From: Priestia filamentosa | Lineage (GTDB): Bacteria; Bacillota; Bacilli; Bacillales; Bacillaceae_H | Length of the DNA stretch: 64,000 nucleotides | Assembly: GCF_900177535.1 (NCBI RefSeq) | Contig: NZ_FXAJ01000002.1 | Location: 620,001-684,000 of the forward strand | Direction: 5' to 3' | Part shown: positions 44,620 to 53,694 of the stretch, piece by piece | Position numbering within the stretch: the stretch's first letter is position 1 | Layout: every line of letters begins with the position of its first letter | Translations under genes and position numbers: made by a program | The notes under the pieces: generated by a model | Told to the model about the DNA's origin: nothing | Database searches by the model: none | Seen by the model: only the letters and a program-made list of their open reading frames with translations

Positions 44620-45519
44620 ATGGAACCTATACCTATAATGGAATTACGGAATATTACCAAGCACTATAAAAATAAAATAGTCTTAGAAAACGTTTCTTTC
44701 TCAATCTATTCAAATCAAATCATTGCACTTGTTGGAAAAAATGGATCTGGTAAAAGTACTTTATTAAAAATTATAGGAGGATTGGTCAAGTCAGACAGCG
44801 GGGAAGTGTACAAACCTGCATCTCCTTTAAAAATAGGATATGTTCCTGAAATTACTCCTTCTCATATTCCATTCACTCTAGAAGAATATCTTATTCATAT
44901 GGGAAACATTAGAGGGATGGATAAACAACACTTAAGACAGCGAATTGATTGTTTACTAGAAATATTTCATTTACAAGAAGACCGCCAAACAGCGATTGCC
45001 GAGTTATCTAAAGGGATGAAACAGAAGGTGATTATTATGCAGTCAATGATTGAGGAGACAGATTTCCTTATATTAGACGAGCCCTTATCTGGGTTGGATC
45101 CGAAAGCGCAAAATGATATGGAAACGATTCTCTTGTCTTTAAAACAAAGAGGATTAAGTATTATTTTTACGTGTCATGAAATGAAATTAATAGAAAACCT
45201 AGTGGATAGACTCCTATGTATTAAGAATCACCAGATTGTTCAAACTAGTGTTCCTGTTCATGCTGCCATTGGAGGAAACAAACTTGTTTTTAGTATTCTT
45301 GCGAAAACATCGTTAAAAGAAGTACTTCCTCTTATGAAAATCCAACAACAGCATGATTTGAATTCTAACGTGAACGAGATAGAGGCTATTGTCAAACCCG
45401 AGGATACAGATAAACTTTTAAGAGAACTTTTGCAAAGAGGGGCCTCAATTAAGAAACTTTTCCCTATAAATGAAGATAACGAGAATTTATATAGCTATTT
45501 CGAGAGGGGGAAGAACTAA
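44620..45519 (+). CDS. ABC transporter ATP-binding protein
   Basis: 299 residues. Walker A GKNGSGKS (near 38), Q-loop, signature LSKGMKQKV (about 130), Walker B FLILDEPLSGLD and switch His in TCHEM. The last 80 residues form an extra domain typical of drug or lantibiotic exporters. I start at the ATG after AAGGTG; a GTG six bases earlier is possible. Followed immediately by its permease gene. Confidence 0.85.
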   Translation: MEPIPIMELRNITKHYKNKIVLENVSFSIYSNQIIALVGKNGSGKSTLLKIIGGLVKSDSGEVYKPASPLKIGYVPEITPSHIPFTLEEYLIHMGNIRGMDKQHLRQRIDCLLEIFHLQEDRQTAIAELSKGMKQKVIIMQSMIEETDFLILDEPLSGLDPKAQNDMETILLSLKQRGLSIIFTCHEMKLIENLVDRLLCIKNHQIVQTSVPVHAAIGGNKLVFSILAKTSLKEVLPLMKIQQQHDLNSNVNEIEAIVKPEDTDKLLRELLQRGASIKKLFPINEDNENLYSYFERGKN

Positions 45520-45524
45520 AGACA

Positions 45525-46226
45525 ATGAAGGGCTTATTACACTATCACTTTCACAATTACTTAAGATCCCATCGATATATTCCTCCTCTTTCGCTTTACA
45601 TCTTGTCTCTTGTCATAAATTATACATATACACCAAATCCGATATTAGACAGTTATTCATTTACGTCTTTACTCCTTTTCTTTATAATGGGATGGTTTAC
45701 AGTCACCCTATTTCATGCTGAAGATGAAGGACAAAAAAGGATCACAATGCTCCATTGTAAGAATCTAAGAAAATATTATCGGTCTTTATTTACAATATGC
45801 AGCCTTATTGGTCTTTGTCTCAGTCTTATTTCAGTAGCTTATCCAATTGTTTTTAACGCGTTCGGTGTAGAAACGCGAGGACTACATCTTATAATGGGTT
45901 TTTTGTCTCATTTTAGTTTATCCCTCTTAGCTCTTTCCCTTTCCGCTCTTTTTACAAGGGAACTTATCCAAAAACAAAGCAATACATGGTGGGGAGTTCT
46001 TGGTATTCTTGTTATATCTGTCGCCATCTCCACTTTGAAAGATACGATAAACGGATTTATCTGGTTGTTTCCTCCTCTTCATTTCTCATTAGAAATTATG
46101 AGTTCAGAAGATAACATAAAGTCTATACCTGTCTTATTTTGGGGGCAGTTCAGTTGGATCTTTCTTTATACTTTTCTATTAATAGGGCTCTTCTTTTGGA
46201 TAATGAATCGTAAATATTCCTTGTAA
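45525..46226 (+). CDS. ABC transporter permease-like membrane protein
   Basis: 233 residues with six helices, starting MKGLLHYHFHNYLRSHRYIPPLSLYILSLVI. No catalytic motifs, as expected for an ABC-2-type permease partner. It begins six bases after the ATPase gene, forming a two-component exporter. The substrate (drug, peptide or lipid) is unknown. Confidence 0.7.
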   Translation: MKGLLHYHFHNYLRSHRYIPPLSLYILSLVINYTYTPNPILDSYSFTSLLLFFIMGWFTVTLFHAEDEGQKRITMLHCKNLRKYYRSLFTICSLIGLCLSLISVAYPIVFNAFGVETRGLHLIMGFLSHFSLSLLALSLSALFTRELIQKQSNTWWGVLGILVISVAISTLKDTINGFIWLFPPLHFSLEIMSSEDNIKSIPVLFWGQFSWIFLYTFLLIGLFFWIMNRKYSL

Positions 46227-46230
46227 AAAA

Positions 46231-46262
46231 ACAAGGAGAAAGCATCTTGCTTTCTCCTTAGG
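46231..46262. terminator. bidirectional terminator
   Basis: AAGGAGAAAGC / GCTTTCTCCTT hairpin between the ABC permease and convergent signal peptidase gene. Confidence 0.85.
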
Positions 46263-46264
46263 GT

Positions 46265-46813
46265 TTAAAGCGGACCTATTTCATTAAATGGCCAAAAGCG
46301 AAATACCGCTTGTCCTTGAATACTTTTCATAGAAAGTAAACCGAAAATCCGGCTATCTTTGCTTATCGGACGATTATCGCCAAGAACAAATACATATCCT
46401 TTAGGCACCACTTTTTTACCTGTTTTTTCTTCTAAAGTAAAGTCTTCTGTCCAATGTTGGCTAATTGATTCTTGTTTAGCTACAGAATTTAAATAGTCTT
46501 CTGAATAGGCTTTTCCATTCACATATAGGGTATCATTTTTCATTTCTACCGTATCTCCAGGAAGGCCAATTACGCGTTTAATATAACGATCATCAGAGTC
46601 TGGAGCATCAAAGACGATGGTATCAAATCGATCTATATCACTCAGTTTACTCACAATTACACGATTATCATTTTGAATAGTTGGCATCATAGATTCCCCA
46701 TGAACCGTGTATGGAGAAAAAATGAAGTTGCGTGCAATTAACGCAATTACAATAGCAAAGCCAAATACTTTAATCCAAGAGAAGATTTCTTTACGTTTTT
46801 CCACTAATTTCAC
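46265..46813 (-). CDS. lepB: type I signal peptidase
   Basis: 182 residues, single N-terminal anchor (VFGFAIVIALIARNFIFSPYTV). Catalytic Ser41 in HGESMMPT and Lys79 in DDRYIKRVIGLPGD form the Ser/Lys dyad; GDNRPISKDSR is motif E. It removes signal peptides outside the membrane. SipS/T/U-like in Bacillus. Confidence 0.9.
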   Translation of the reverse strand: MKLVEKRKEIFSWIKVFGFAIVIALIARNFIFSPYTVHGESMMPTIQNDNRVIVSKLSDIDRFDTIVFDAPDSDDRYIKRVIGLPGDTVEMKNDTLYVNGKAYSEDYLNSVAKQESISQHWTEDFTLEEKTGKKVVPKGYVFVLGDNRPISKDSRIFGLLSMKSIQGQAVFRFWPFNEIGPL

Positions 46814-46880
46814 ATCCTTAAAGCAACAGATTCTTTATTATGTTACCACAAATTCCATAGATAGGAAATGGAGAGATAGG

Positions 46881-47345
46881 ATGAAAGAACTAAATCTTGT
46901 ATTAATGACAGAAGAGGAGTTTCATATCTTTATAGAAAGAGAAGTTTTCCGCTATGCGGAAAGTCTTCGTAAATATAAAAGATTACAGAGAGAAGAAGCA
47001 TTGAAAAAAGCTCATCTCGAAACACAACGTCTTCTTCCTCATGGAATAAACACGCTCTTTCATACTTTTTATCGTTGCCGTAATCGGACTGAAGACGTTG
47101 GGACGCTTTGGATATATGCGGATAAGAAAAAGAAGCAGGCTTTTATTTATCACATGACGATTTTTAAATGTTATCAAGGAAAAGGATATGGAAAAGCTAC
47201 ATTAAAGGAAATAGAGAAGATTCTTAGAAAACAAAAAATCGATACCATCTCGCTGAACGTCTTTTATGAAAACCAGCGGGCTTATCACCTTTATAAAGAA
47301 ATGGGATTTGAAACAGTCAGTATGACGATGAAGAAACAATTATGA
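46881..47345 (+). CDS. GNAT family N-acetyltransferase
   Basis: 154 residues. Acetyl-CoA loop FKCYQGKGYGKATLKEIEKIL (Q/R-x-x-G-x-G/A), then VFYENQRAYHLYKEMGFETVSMTMKK. It resembles YhfK/PaiA-like ribosomal or small-molecule acetyltransferases. Starts after GGAGAGATAGG. Substrate unknown. Confidence 0.8.
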   Translation: MKELNLVLMTEEEFHIFIEREVFRYAESLRKYKRLQREEALKKAHLETQRLLPHGINTLFHTFYRCRNRTEDVGTLWIYADKKKKQAFIYHMTIFKCYQGKGYGKATLKEIEKILRKQKIDTISLNVFYENQRAYHLYKEMGFETVSMTMKKQL

Positions 47346-47415
47346 AATAAAGGATGAAAACGGGATAGAAAAGGGTATAAAAATAATAAGAAATATGTAA
47401 AGGAGAGATATTAAA

Positions 47416-47682
47416 ATGGATATCAAACAAAACGAAGAATCTTTTTATATTGGGGAGGAAGAAGGAAAAAAAGCAGAACTACACTTTACAATAGAGGGAG
47501 ACACCATTGTGGTAGACCACACTTTTGTGTCAGATGAGCTAAGAGGTCAGGGAGTGGCAGGGAAACTGCTTCATCAAGTTGTGGAAATGGCTCGAGAGCA
47601 AAATAAAAAAATTACACCAACGTGTTCTTATGCTAAGCAAAAGCTTCAAGATACAAAAGAGTATCATGATGTCCTGTCATAA
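47416..47682 (+). CDS. YidJ-type small GNAT acetyltransferase
   Basis: 88 residues, the short YjdJ/YidJ GNAT form ([65 protein letters not shown]). It lies 17 bases before the CoA-disulfide reductase and is in its operon. Function unknown. Confidence 0.85.
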   Translation: MDIKQNEESFYIGEEEGKKAELHFTIEGDTIVVDHTFVSDELRGQGVAGKLLHQVVEMAREQNKKITPTCSYAKQKLQDTKEYHDVLS

Positions 47683-47699
47683 AAAAAGGGGGAAATAAG

Positions 47700-49037
47700 A
47701 TGAAATATGTGATTATCGGTGGAGATGCAGCGGGAATGAGTGCTGCGATGCAAATTGTCCGCAACGATCAAGAGGCAGAGGTCATTACCCTTGAAAAAGG
47801 AGAGATTTACTCCTACGGTCAATGTGGACTTCCTTATGTGATTGGTGGAAAAGTTTCATCAACTAATGACTTGATTGTACGCAGTGCGGATACCTTTCGA
47901 GAGAAATATGGCATTAACGCTTATACACATACAGAAGTCAAAAAGGTAGACGAAAAAGAGAAAAAGGTTTATGGCATACATACAAAAACAGGAGAAGGTT
48001 TTTTCCACTCTTACGATAAACTGCTCATTGCGACAGGTGCTAGTCCAAATCAACCCGATTGGCCTGGTGTAGAGCTAGGGCATGTTCATCTGCTAAAAAC
48101 GATTCCAGATGCCAAAAAGATTCAAGAAAGTCTTCAAGAGGGGATTCAAAACGTCACCATTGTAGGGGGAGGTTACATCGGCCTTGAAATGGCTGAAAAC
48201 TTTCTCGAACTAGGAAAAAAAGTACGCATCATTCAACGAGGAGGACAGCTTGCTTCTCTGTTTGATGAAGAGATGGCTGCCCATATTCATGAAGAGGCAA
48301 AGCGAAAAGGGATTGAGCTTTGTTTAGAAGAAGATGTAGAAGCACTGATTGGGGAAGAGAATGTGCGGGAAATTCATACCAATAAAGGTACATATGAAAC
48401 AGATCTTGTGCTGCTCGCAACAGGGGTTCATCCTAATACGCGCTTTCTAGAAGGAAGCGGTATAAAGGTGGGAATAAAGGGAGCCATTGAAGTGAATGCT
48501 TATATGGAAACGAACGTAAAAGATATTTATGCAGCAGGCGACTGTGCCCTTCACTATCATCGTATCAAACAGAAAAATGACTATGTTCCGCTTGGCACAA
48601 CAGCAAATAAGCAAGGAAGAATAGCAGGACTAAATATGCTAGAGAAAGGGGTTCCTTTTCAAGGGATTGTAGGTTCTTCGATTATTCAATTTCTCGAGCT
48701 CACGCTTGGAAGAACCGGTTTAACCGAAAAGGAAGCAAAAGAGCTTCACTTCCCATATGAGGTGATTTCTTTCCAAACTAAAAGTCATGCAGGGTACTAT
48801 CCACAAGCAGAGGACCTTTATCTCAAACTTCTTTATCAAAAAGATAGCGGCCTGCTTTTAGGAGGACAAATTATCGGAAAGCAAGGAGTAGATAAACGGA
48901 TAGATGTGCTTGCTACCGCTCTTTATCACAAAATGACTGTTCATGAGCTTGAAGATTTAGATTTAAGCTATTCTCCGCCTTACAATAGCGTATGGGATCC
49001 GATCCAACAGGCAGTAAAAAGGCGATCACCGAAATAG
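47700..49037 (+). CDS. CoA-disulfide reductase
   Basis: 445 residues. The FAD site [17 protein letters not shown], active Cys43 ([14 protein letters not shown]), NAD(P) site [17 protein letters not shown] and FAD site [15 protein letters not shown] identify a CoADR-type flavoprotein reducing CoA disulfide, a main low-mass thiol system in Bacillaceae. The conserved downstream Tyr pair in [10 protein letters not shown] lies near the C-terminus. AAAGGGGG precedes the ATG. Confidence 0.9.
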   Translation: MKYVIIGGDAAGMSAAMQIVRNDQEAEVITLEKGEIYSYGQCGLPYVIGGKVSSTNDLIVRSADTFREKYGINAYTHTEVKKVDEKEKKVYGIHTKTGEGFFHSYDKLLIATGASPNQPDWPGVELGHVHLLKTIPDAKKIQESLQEGIQNVTIVGGGYIGLEMAENFLELGKKVRIIQRGGQLASLFDEEMAAHIHEEAKRKGIELCLEEDVEALIGEENVREIHTNKGTYETDLVLLATGVHPNTRFLEGSGIKVGIKGAIEVNAYMETNVKDIYAAGDCALHYHRIKQKNDYVPLGTTANKQGRIAGLNMLEKGVPFQGIVGSSIIQFLELTLGRTGLTEKEAKELHFPYEVISFQTKSHAGYYPQAEDLYLKLLYQKDSGLLLGGQIIGKQGVDKRIDVLATALYHKMTVHELEDLDLSYSPPYNSVWDPIQQAVKRRSPK

Positions 49038-49052
49038 AGAGAGAGGACTCAT

Positions 49053-49092
49053 AAAAAGAGGAAGAGACAATACAGGTCTCTTCCTCTTTTTC
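49053..49092. terminator. bidirectional terminator
   Basis: AAAAAGAGGAAGAGAC / GTCTCTTCCTCTTTTTC between the reductase and convergent YdcF-like gene. Confidence 0.9.
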
Positions 49093-49827
49093 TTAACTTG
49101 CAAGCATGCCTACATATTCCTTAAGTGCTTTATATGTTGAAGTAATCATCGCAGGAGAAAACTGATTTGGATATACTTCTGTTTTCTGATTTGATGAATA
49201 GTCTGTCGGATATGGCTCTACTGTAAGGCCAACGTTATGAAAATGTTTGACAGCACGCGGCATATGATAAGCAGATGTAACGAGAATCGGTTTTTGAAAA
49301 TGCTCTTTTTTCAATAACTTTTTTGTATATTTCGCATTTTCTTCTGTGTTGCGACTTTTCGTTTCTACAAAAATGGCCTCTTGCTCAATGCCTAAACTGA
49401 TTAGCTGACGTTTCGCAATATCTGCTTCACTACCGTTATCAGGATAAACAGTGCCTCCAGAAACAACAATAGGTAATCCTGTTTGATTATGTAGTCGAGC
49501 CGCTGTTAATAAGCGGTTTGCTGCACTTCCGTAGAGATGACCTTTGCCATCAACATCAGGAGTATCAAAGGTTGCCCCGCCTCCAAGCATAACAATCACA
49601 TCTCCTGACACTTCTTTTGAAGGAGAGTATTGTTTCTCTAGTGTGTGAATCAAAAAGTGGCCTGTAAAAGGAATAAAGAAAAGATAGAGCAAGAAAGATA
49701 ACAAAAGGAAGCAACGAGCTAGCACTTTATCCCGTCGATACGCAAATAAACCAAGTAAAAGCGTTCCTGTAACAAATAAACCAGGAGGAAGCACAAACCC
49801 GTATAAAAATTTAATAATATAAATCAT
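49093..49827 (-). CDS. YdcF/ElyC family membrane protein (DUF218)
   Basis: About 244 residues: two N-terminal helices (FLYGFVLPPGLFVTGTLLLGLF; CFLLLSFLLYLFFIPFTGHFLI), then a Rossmann-like DUF218 domain with VIVMLGGGATFD, VVSGGTVYPDNGSEADI, ETKSRNTEENAKYT and VTSAYHMPRA. Relatives act in cell-envelope or polysaccharide homeostasis. I start at the ATG after AAGGCGG; a longer frame adds 51 charged residues with no site. Confidence 0.8.
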   Translation of the reverse strand: MIYIIKFLYGFVLPPGLFVTGTLLLGLFAYRRDKVLARCFLLLSFLLYLFFIPFTGHFLIHTLEKQYSPSKEVSGDVIVMLGGGATFDTPDVDGKGHLYGSAANRLLTAARLHNQTGLPIVVSGGTVYPDNGSEADIAKRQLISLGIEQEAIFVETKSRNTEENAKYTKKLLKKEHFQKPILVTSAYHMPRAVKHFHNVGLTVEPYPTDYSSNQKTEVYPNQFSPAMITSTYKALKEYVGMLAS

Positions 49828-50009
49828 TCCAATATCCGCCTTTATTTCAAAAGTCTTGATGCCGCTTCTATTATAGCGCATTTTCCCTTTCAGATTAGGG
49901 TCATTTGAAATCTTAACAAACCTTTTACGAAATCTCCTATCAAAAGAAGCATAGGCACCCGAAAAAAAGCGTTTTTGCAATGTCTATCAAATATAAGAAT
50001 AAGAAAAAA

Positions 50010-50038
50010 TTGACATAATTAACACTAGGTACTAATAT
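50010..50038 (+). promoter_or_regulatory. fabH promoter
   Basis: TTGACA (50010-50015), 17 bases, TAATAT (50033-50038). The FapR-like site fills the spacer. Confidence 0.75.
50020..50035. promoter_or_regulatory. FapR-type operator
   Basis: Minus-strand TTAGTACCTAGTGTTA, close to the FapR consensus TTAGTACC-N-TACTAA. FapR represses fatty-acid synthesis genes until malonyl-CoA rises. Confidence 0.65.
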
Positions 50039-50079
50039 TAAGTAATAAAATCTAGTCCTATTATAGGGGGAATTAAATT

Positions 50080-51060
50080 ATGAAATCGACCGCAAAAATC
50101 ACAGCCATTGGGCACTATTTACCACAACGTGTTTTATCAAATGAAGATTTAGAAAAAATGATGGACACAAGTGATGAATGGATTGTTCAGCGAACAGGAA
50201 TGAAAGAAAGACATATTGCAGGAGAAGAAGAATTCTCTTCTGATTTAGCGATTAAGGCCATTGAAAATTTGATGGATCAATATGATAAAACAGTGGAAGA
50301 TGTCGATTTGATTATCGTTGCTACGACAACTGCGGACTATGCTTTTCCAAGCGTAGCATGCCGCATTCAACATTATTTTGATATTAAAGAGACCGGTGCG
50401 TTTGATTTGAACGCGACATGTGCTGGTTTTACGTATGGACTTCATCTTGCCAACAGTCTTATCACATCAGGACTTCATAAAAAGATACTTGTTGTAGCTT
50501 CTGAAACGCTGTCTAAAGTCACGAACTATGAAGACCGTTCAACAGCTGTTTTATTCGGTGATGGGGCAGCCGCTTTCCTTGTGGAATATAATGAAGAAAA
50601 TCTAAGCTTTATCAGTGTACATATGGGCACAAGAGGAGAAGGCGGCATACATCTTTATCGTAAAGCATTAGCTGATAAAATTGATGGAGCTTCCCTTGAT
50701 CCAAGCGGAAAAATGGTTCAAAACGGACGAGAAGTGTACAAATGGGCCACACGTACAGTGCCAAAAGGAATGGAAACGTTACTAGAAAAAGGGGAAATGA
50801 CAAAACAAGATTTAGACTGGTTTATTCCTCATAGTGCCAATCTCCGGATGATTGAGTCTATCTGTGAAAAAGTGGACTTTCCTGTTGAAAAAACGCTAAC
50901 AAGTGTAGAGACATGTGGAAATACTTCATCTGTTTCTATTCCACTTGCCATTGGTCTTGGTGTTCAAGAAGGGAAAGTGAAAAAAGGAGATCATATGCTT
51001 CTGTATGGATTTGGAGGAGGATTAACACATCTCGGTCTTCTAATTCAATGGGGCATTTAA
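50080..51060 (+). CDS. fabH: 3-oxoacyl-ACP synthase III (FabH)
   Basis: 326 residues. Active Cys in NATCAGFTYGL (about 113), His in WFIPHSANLRM and Asn in ETCGNTSSVS give the Cys-His-Asn triad starting fatty-acid synthesis from acetyl- or branched-acyl-CoA and malonyl-ACP. A second FabH is usual in Bacillus, and this gene is apart from fabF, so it may be the FabHB-like copy. FapR-type regulation is indicated. Confidence 0.9.
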   Translation: MKSTAKITAIGHYLPQRVLSNEDLEKMMDTSDEWIVQRTGMKERHIAGEEEFSSDLAIKAIENLMDQYDKTVEDVDLIIVATTTADYAFPSVACRIQHYFDIKETGAFDLNATCAGFTYGLHLANSLITSGLHKKILVVASETLSKVTNYEDRSTAVLFGDGAAAFLVEYNEENLSFISVHMGTRGEGGIHLYRKALADKIDGASLDPSGKMVQNGREVYKWATRTVPKGMETLLEKGEMTKQDLDWFIPHSANLRMIESICEKVDFPVEKTLTSVETCGNTSSVSIPLAIGLGVQEGKVKKGDHMLLYGFGGGLTHLGLLIQWGI

Positions 51061-51201
51061 ACATTAAGCTGTTTTTTAAGGCTTATTGTTTATAAGATAT
51101 AGGGAGTTCCCTCCTTTTTTACGCTAATATTCAAAAGGTGGATCTTTTGACCAAACGAGCAAAGTGCTTAAAAGGATGATAGATAAAGGAGGGAATGTAA
51201 A

Positions 51202-51957
51202 TTGAATCAAAATGCAGATACCAAAGAAGCAATTAAAAGATGGGAGGCATTCGCAGATACATATTCAAAAAATCATACGGAACAAGGAGACCTTCATAAA
51301 GAGGTCTTTTTAAACCCAACTTTATTTTCACTGATGGGGAATGTGAAAAACAAAAAAGTTTTAGATGCAGGGTGTGGGGAAGGGTACTTAAGCAGAATTT
51401 TATCCAAGTCTGGTGCCGCTGTAACAGCAATAGATTATACTCCAAGAATGATAGAAATTGCGAAAGAAAGAACGCCACATAATTTGGTAATTGATTATAA
51501 ACATGGTAATTGCGAAGACTTAAACGCTTTAGGGGATAAAAGTTTCGATTTAATCGTGTCCAATATGGTTATTCAAGACCTTGCGAATTATGAAAAAGCA
51601 TTTCAAGAAATGTATCGGTTATTAGTAGATGGAGGTCGATTTATTTTTTCGATATTGCACCCTTGTTTCGTTACTCCTGAATGTGGTTGGGAAAAAACAG
51701 AAAGCGGCGAAAAGTTGCATTGGAATGTAGATCAATATTTTTATGAAGGTGCGTATGAACAAGGTTTAGGGGATAAAGAAAAAATGCTGTTCTTTCATAG
51801 AACATTGACAAGTTATATCAACACTTTGATCAAAACGGGTTTTGTGTTAGAACGCATTGTAGAACCTATGCCGTCAGACGAAATGCTAAAAAAATATCCT
51901 TCATTTGAAGAAGATCTTAGATGTGCTGATTTTATAGTGTTTAAATTAAAAAAATAA
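51202..51957 (+). CDS. SAM-dependent methyltransferase
   Basis: 251 residues, class I fold: motif I VLDAGCGEGYLSRIL, motif II-region AAVTAIDYTPRMIEIAKERT, LIVSNMVIQDL. The C-terminal part (ILHPCFVTPE ... DEMLKKYPSFEED) fits small-molecule methyltransferases. It starts with TTG after AAAGGAGGG. Substrate unknown; no operon partner. Confidence 0.85.
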   Translation: MNQNADTKEAIKRWEAFADTYSKNHTEQGDLHKEVFLNPTLFSLMGNVKNKKVLDAGCGEGYLSRILSKSGAAVTAIDYTPRMIEIAKERTPHNLVIDYKHGNCEDLNALGDKSFDLIVSNMVIQDLANYEKAFQEMYRLLVDGGRFIFSILHPCFVTPECGWEKTESGEKLHWNVDQYFYEGAYEQGLGDKEKMLFFHRTLTSYINTLIKTGFVLERIVEPMPSDEMLKKYPSFEEDLRCADFIVFKLKK

Positions 51958-52014
51958 ACCAATGACCATATAAATTGTTCAACGAGCGGTTCACCTTAGT
52001 GCAATCACGATTGT

Positions 52015-52046
52015 AGCCATTTCCTAGTTGGATATGGCTTTTTTAT
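52015..52046 (+). terminator. terminator of the methyltransferase gene
   Basis: AGCCAT / ATGGCTTTTTTA with a long loop. Confidence 0.6.
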
Positions 52047-52072
52047 ACTTCTCGTAAGGACTTCACCGTTAT

Positions 52073-52102
52073 TAAAAAGGAGTCCATTTCGACTCCTTTT
52101 TA
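52073..52102 (-). terminator. terminator of the modA-modB operon
   Basis: AAAAAGGAGTC / GACTCCTTTTTAA, overlapping the modB stop. Confidence 0.8.
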
Positions 52103-52780
52103 ATGACTTTTTCGTTGAACCATCCATAACATCATAAATGAAATGAGGATAATCGTTCCTACCCAACACCAAGCAAGCGTCATGTCACCGGAATCTAGCG
52201 CAACATAAATGGCCGTTGGAATCGTTTGTGTCACTCCTGGAATATTTCCTGCAAACATAAGGGTTGCTCCAAACTCTCCAAGAGCCCGGCAAAAGCTTAA
52301 AATCCCTCCAGAAATCAATGCGTTTTTAGCGAGAGGAAGGGTAATATAGAGAAAGACTTTCCACTCCGATGCTCCGTCCATGCGAGCTGCTTCTTCAATG
52401 GAAGCCTCAATACTTGCAAATCCGACTTTTGCAGCCTGATACATCAGAGGAAAAGCGACAACGGCAGAAGCGATAACGGCTGCCCACGGAGTGAAAATTA
52501 ACGATTGACCAAAAAGCGACTGAATGGCTTCTCCTATAAAACTATGCTTGCCAAAGATGATGATTAAAAGAAATCCAACAACGGTTGGAGGCAAGACAAG
52601 GGGAAGCATTAAGGCTGTTTCAACAAGCGCTTTTCCACGAAAGGACCTTCTTGCAAGTCCTCGCCCTGCCAATATCCCTGTCACTAATACTACAATCCAT
52701 GCGACAATGGCTACTTCTAGAGAAAGAGAAATAGGAGTCCAAAATTCAGAGAATGTAAAGTTACTTAGCTGTGAATCCAT
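52100..52780 (-). CDS. modB: molybdate ABC transporter permease ModB
   Basis: 226 residues, five helices, with the permease EAA-type loop YQAAKVGFASIEASIEEAARMDGASEWKVFLYITLPLAK (about 125-163). Its ATG overlaps the modA end by 20 bases. No ModC ATPase gene follows; the convergent methyltransferase is next. YvgM in B. subtilis has the same arrangement. Confidence 0.9.
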   Translation of the reverse strand: MDSQLSNFTFSEFWTPISLSLEVAIVAWIVVLVTGILAGRGLARRSFRGKALVETALMLPLVLPPTVVGFLLIIIFGKHSFIGEAIQSLFGQSLIFTPWAAVIASAVVAFPLMYQAAKVGFASIEASIEEAARMDGASEWKVFLYITLPLAKNALISGGILSFCRALGEFGATLMFAGNIPGVTQTIPTAIYVALDSGDMTLAWCWVGTIILISFMMLWMVQRKSH

Positions 52781-53558
52781 ATTCTTTTAACACATTCATA
52801 GCTTCTTTCCCTTGAAGATAATCATAAAAATCATGAGCTTCCTTCTCATGATTGGAATCCTTAATGACTCCAACAGGGTAAACGATTGGATCATGGGAAG
52901 TTTCTTTTGCTGTATCGATAATTTTCACTTTATCGGATACAAGAGCATCTGTTTTATAAACAATTCCTGCTTCCACATTTCCTGTTTCTACATAGGAAAG
53001 AACTTGGCGCACATCTTTTGCGTAAACGACTTTTGGTTCAACATCTTTCCATAGTGATAACTTTTCAAGTGTTTGCTTTCCATATTCTCCAGCTGGCACC
53101 GTTTCAGGCGTGCCAAGCGCGATTTTTTCTATCTTTTGGTTATGTAAGTCTTCAAAACTAGTAAGAGAAGAAGTCTTTGGTGCAATAAGAACAAGACTAT
53201 TTTGAATAAGGTCTGTACCATCTTCTTTATTAATCTCTCCCGCTTTCACAAGTTCATCAAATTTGTCTTCTGCTGCTGAGAAAAAGAGATCAACAGGGGC
53301 CCCTTGAGAAATTTGTTGCTGCAGCGTCCCAGAGCCGCCAAAGTTAAATTTAAGATCAACATGAGGATGTTCTTTTTCATATTTTTTCTCAATATCCCCT
53401 AGGGCGTCTTTTAAACTCGCTGCCGCTGATACGGTTAGCGTTATATCTTCTTGATTACTTTTGCTGTCTCCCGATGCCTTTTGCTCTGAATTTCCACACG
53501 CACTCATGAGGAGTGTGCCGCATAATACAGCAGATAGTGCTAGTGCCTTCTTTTTCAT
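52761..53558 (-). CDS. modA: molybdate-binding lipoprotein ModA
   Basis: 265 residues. Lipoprotein signal with lipobox LMSAC (Cys21). Mature protein has VSAAASLKDALGDIEKKYEKEHPHVDLKFNFGGSGTLQQQISQGAPVDLFFSA, the oxyanion-binding pocket, then the EAGIVYKTDAL strand. It captures molybdate or tungstate for ModB. Equivalent to YvgL. Probably repressed when molybdate is plentiful. Confidence 0.9.
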   Translation of the reverse strand: MKKKALALSAVLCGTLLMSACGNSEQKASGDSKSNQEDITLTVSAAASLKDALGDIEKKYEKEHPHVDLKFNFGGSGTLQQQISQGAPVDLFFSAAEDKFDELVKAGEINKEDGTDLIQNSLVLIAPKTSSLTSFEDLHNQKIEKIALGTPETVPAGEYGKQTLEKLSLWKDVEPKVVYAKDVRQVLSYVETGNVEAGIVYKTDALVSDKVKIIDTAKETSHDPIVYPVGVIKDSNHEKEAHDFYDYLQGKEAMNVLKEYGFTAK

Positions 53559-53582
53559 TTCATCTGTCCCCTTTATTTTATT

Positions 53583-53608
53583 ATTAGTTATAATTAGATA
53601 TAACTAAT
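53583..53608. promoter_or_regulatory. probable molybdate-regulator operator
   Basis: A perfect 10-bp dyad, ATTAGTTATA, 6 bases, TATAACTAAT, midway between the divergent modA and regulator genes. It resembles GTTATA-N6-TATAAC sites of molybdate-responsive regulators. Confidence 0.6.
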
Positions 53609-53694
53609 TATAATTGATTATAATATATAAAGGTCTTTGCATTCATCCTTTTTTTGCAAGAAAGAGAAGATTATACTATAGAAGAGGTGATATG

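Noticed and set aside
46707-46880. N-terminal extension of the GNAT gene
   Set aside because: It overlaps the signal-peptidase gene in antisense, and a good ribosome site precedes the inner ATG.
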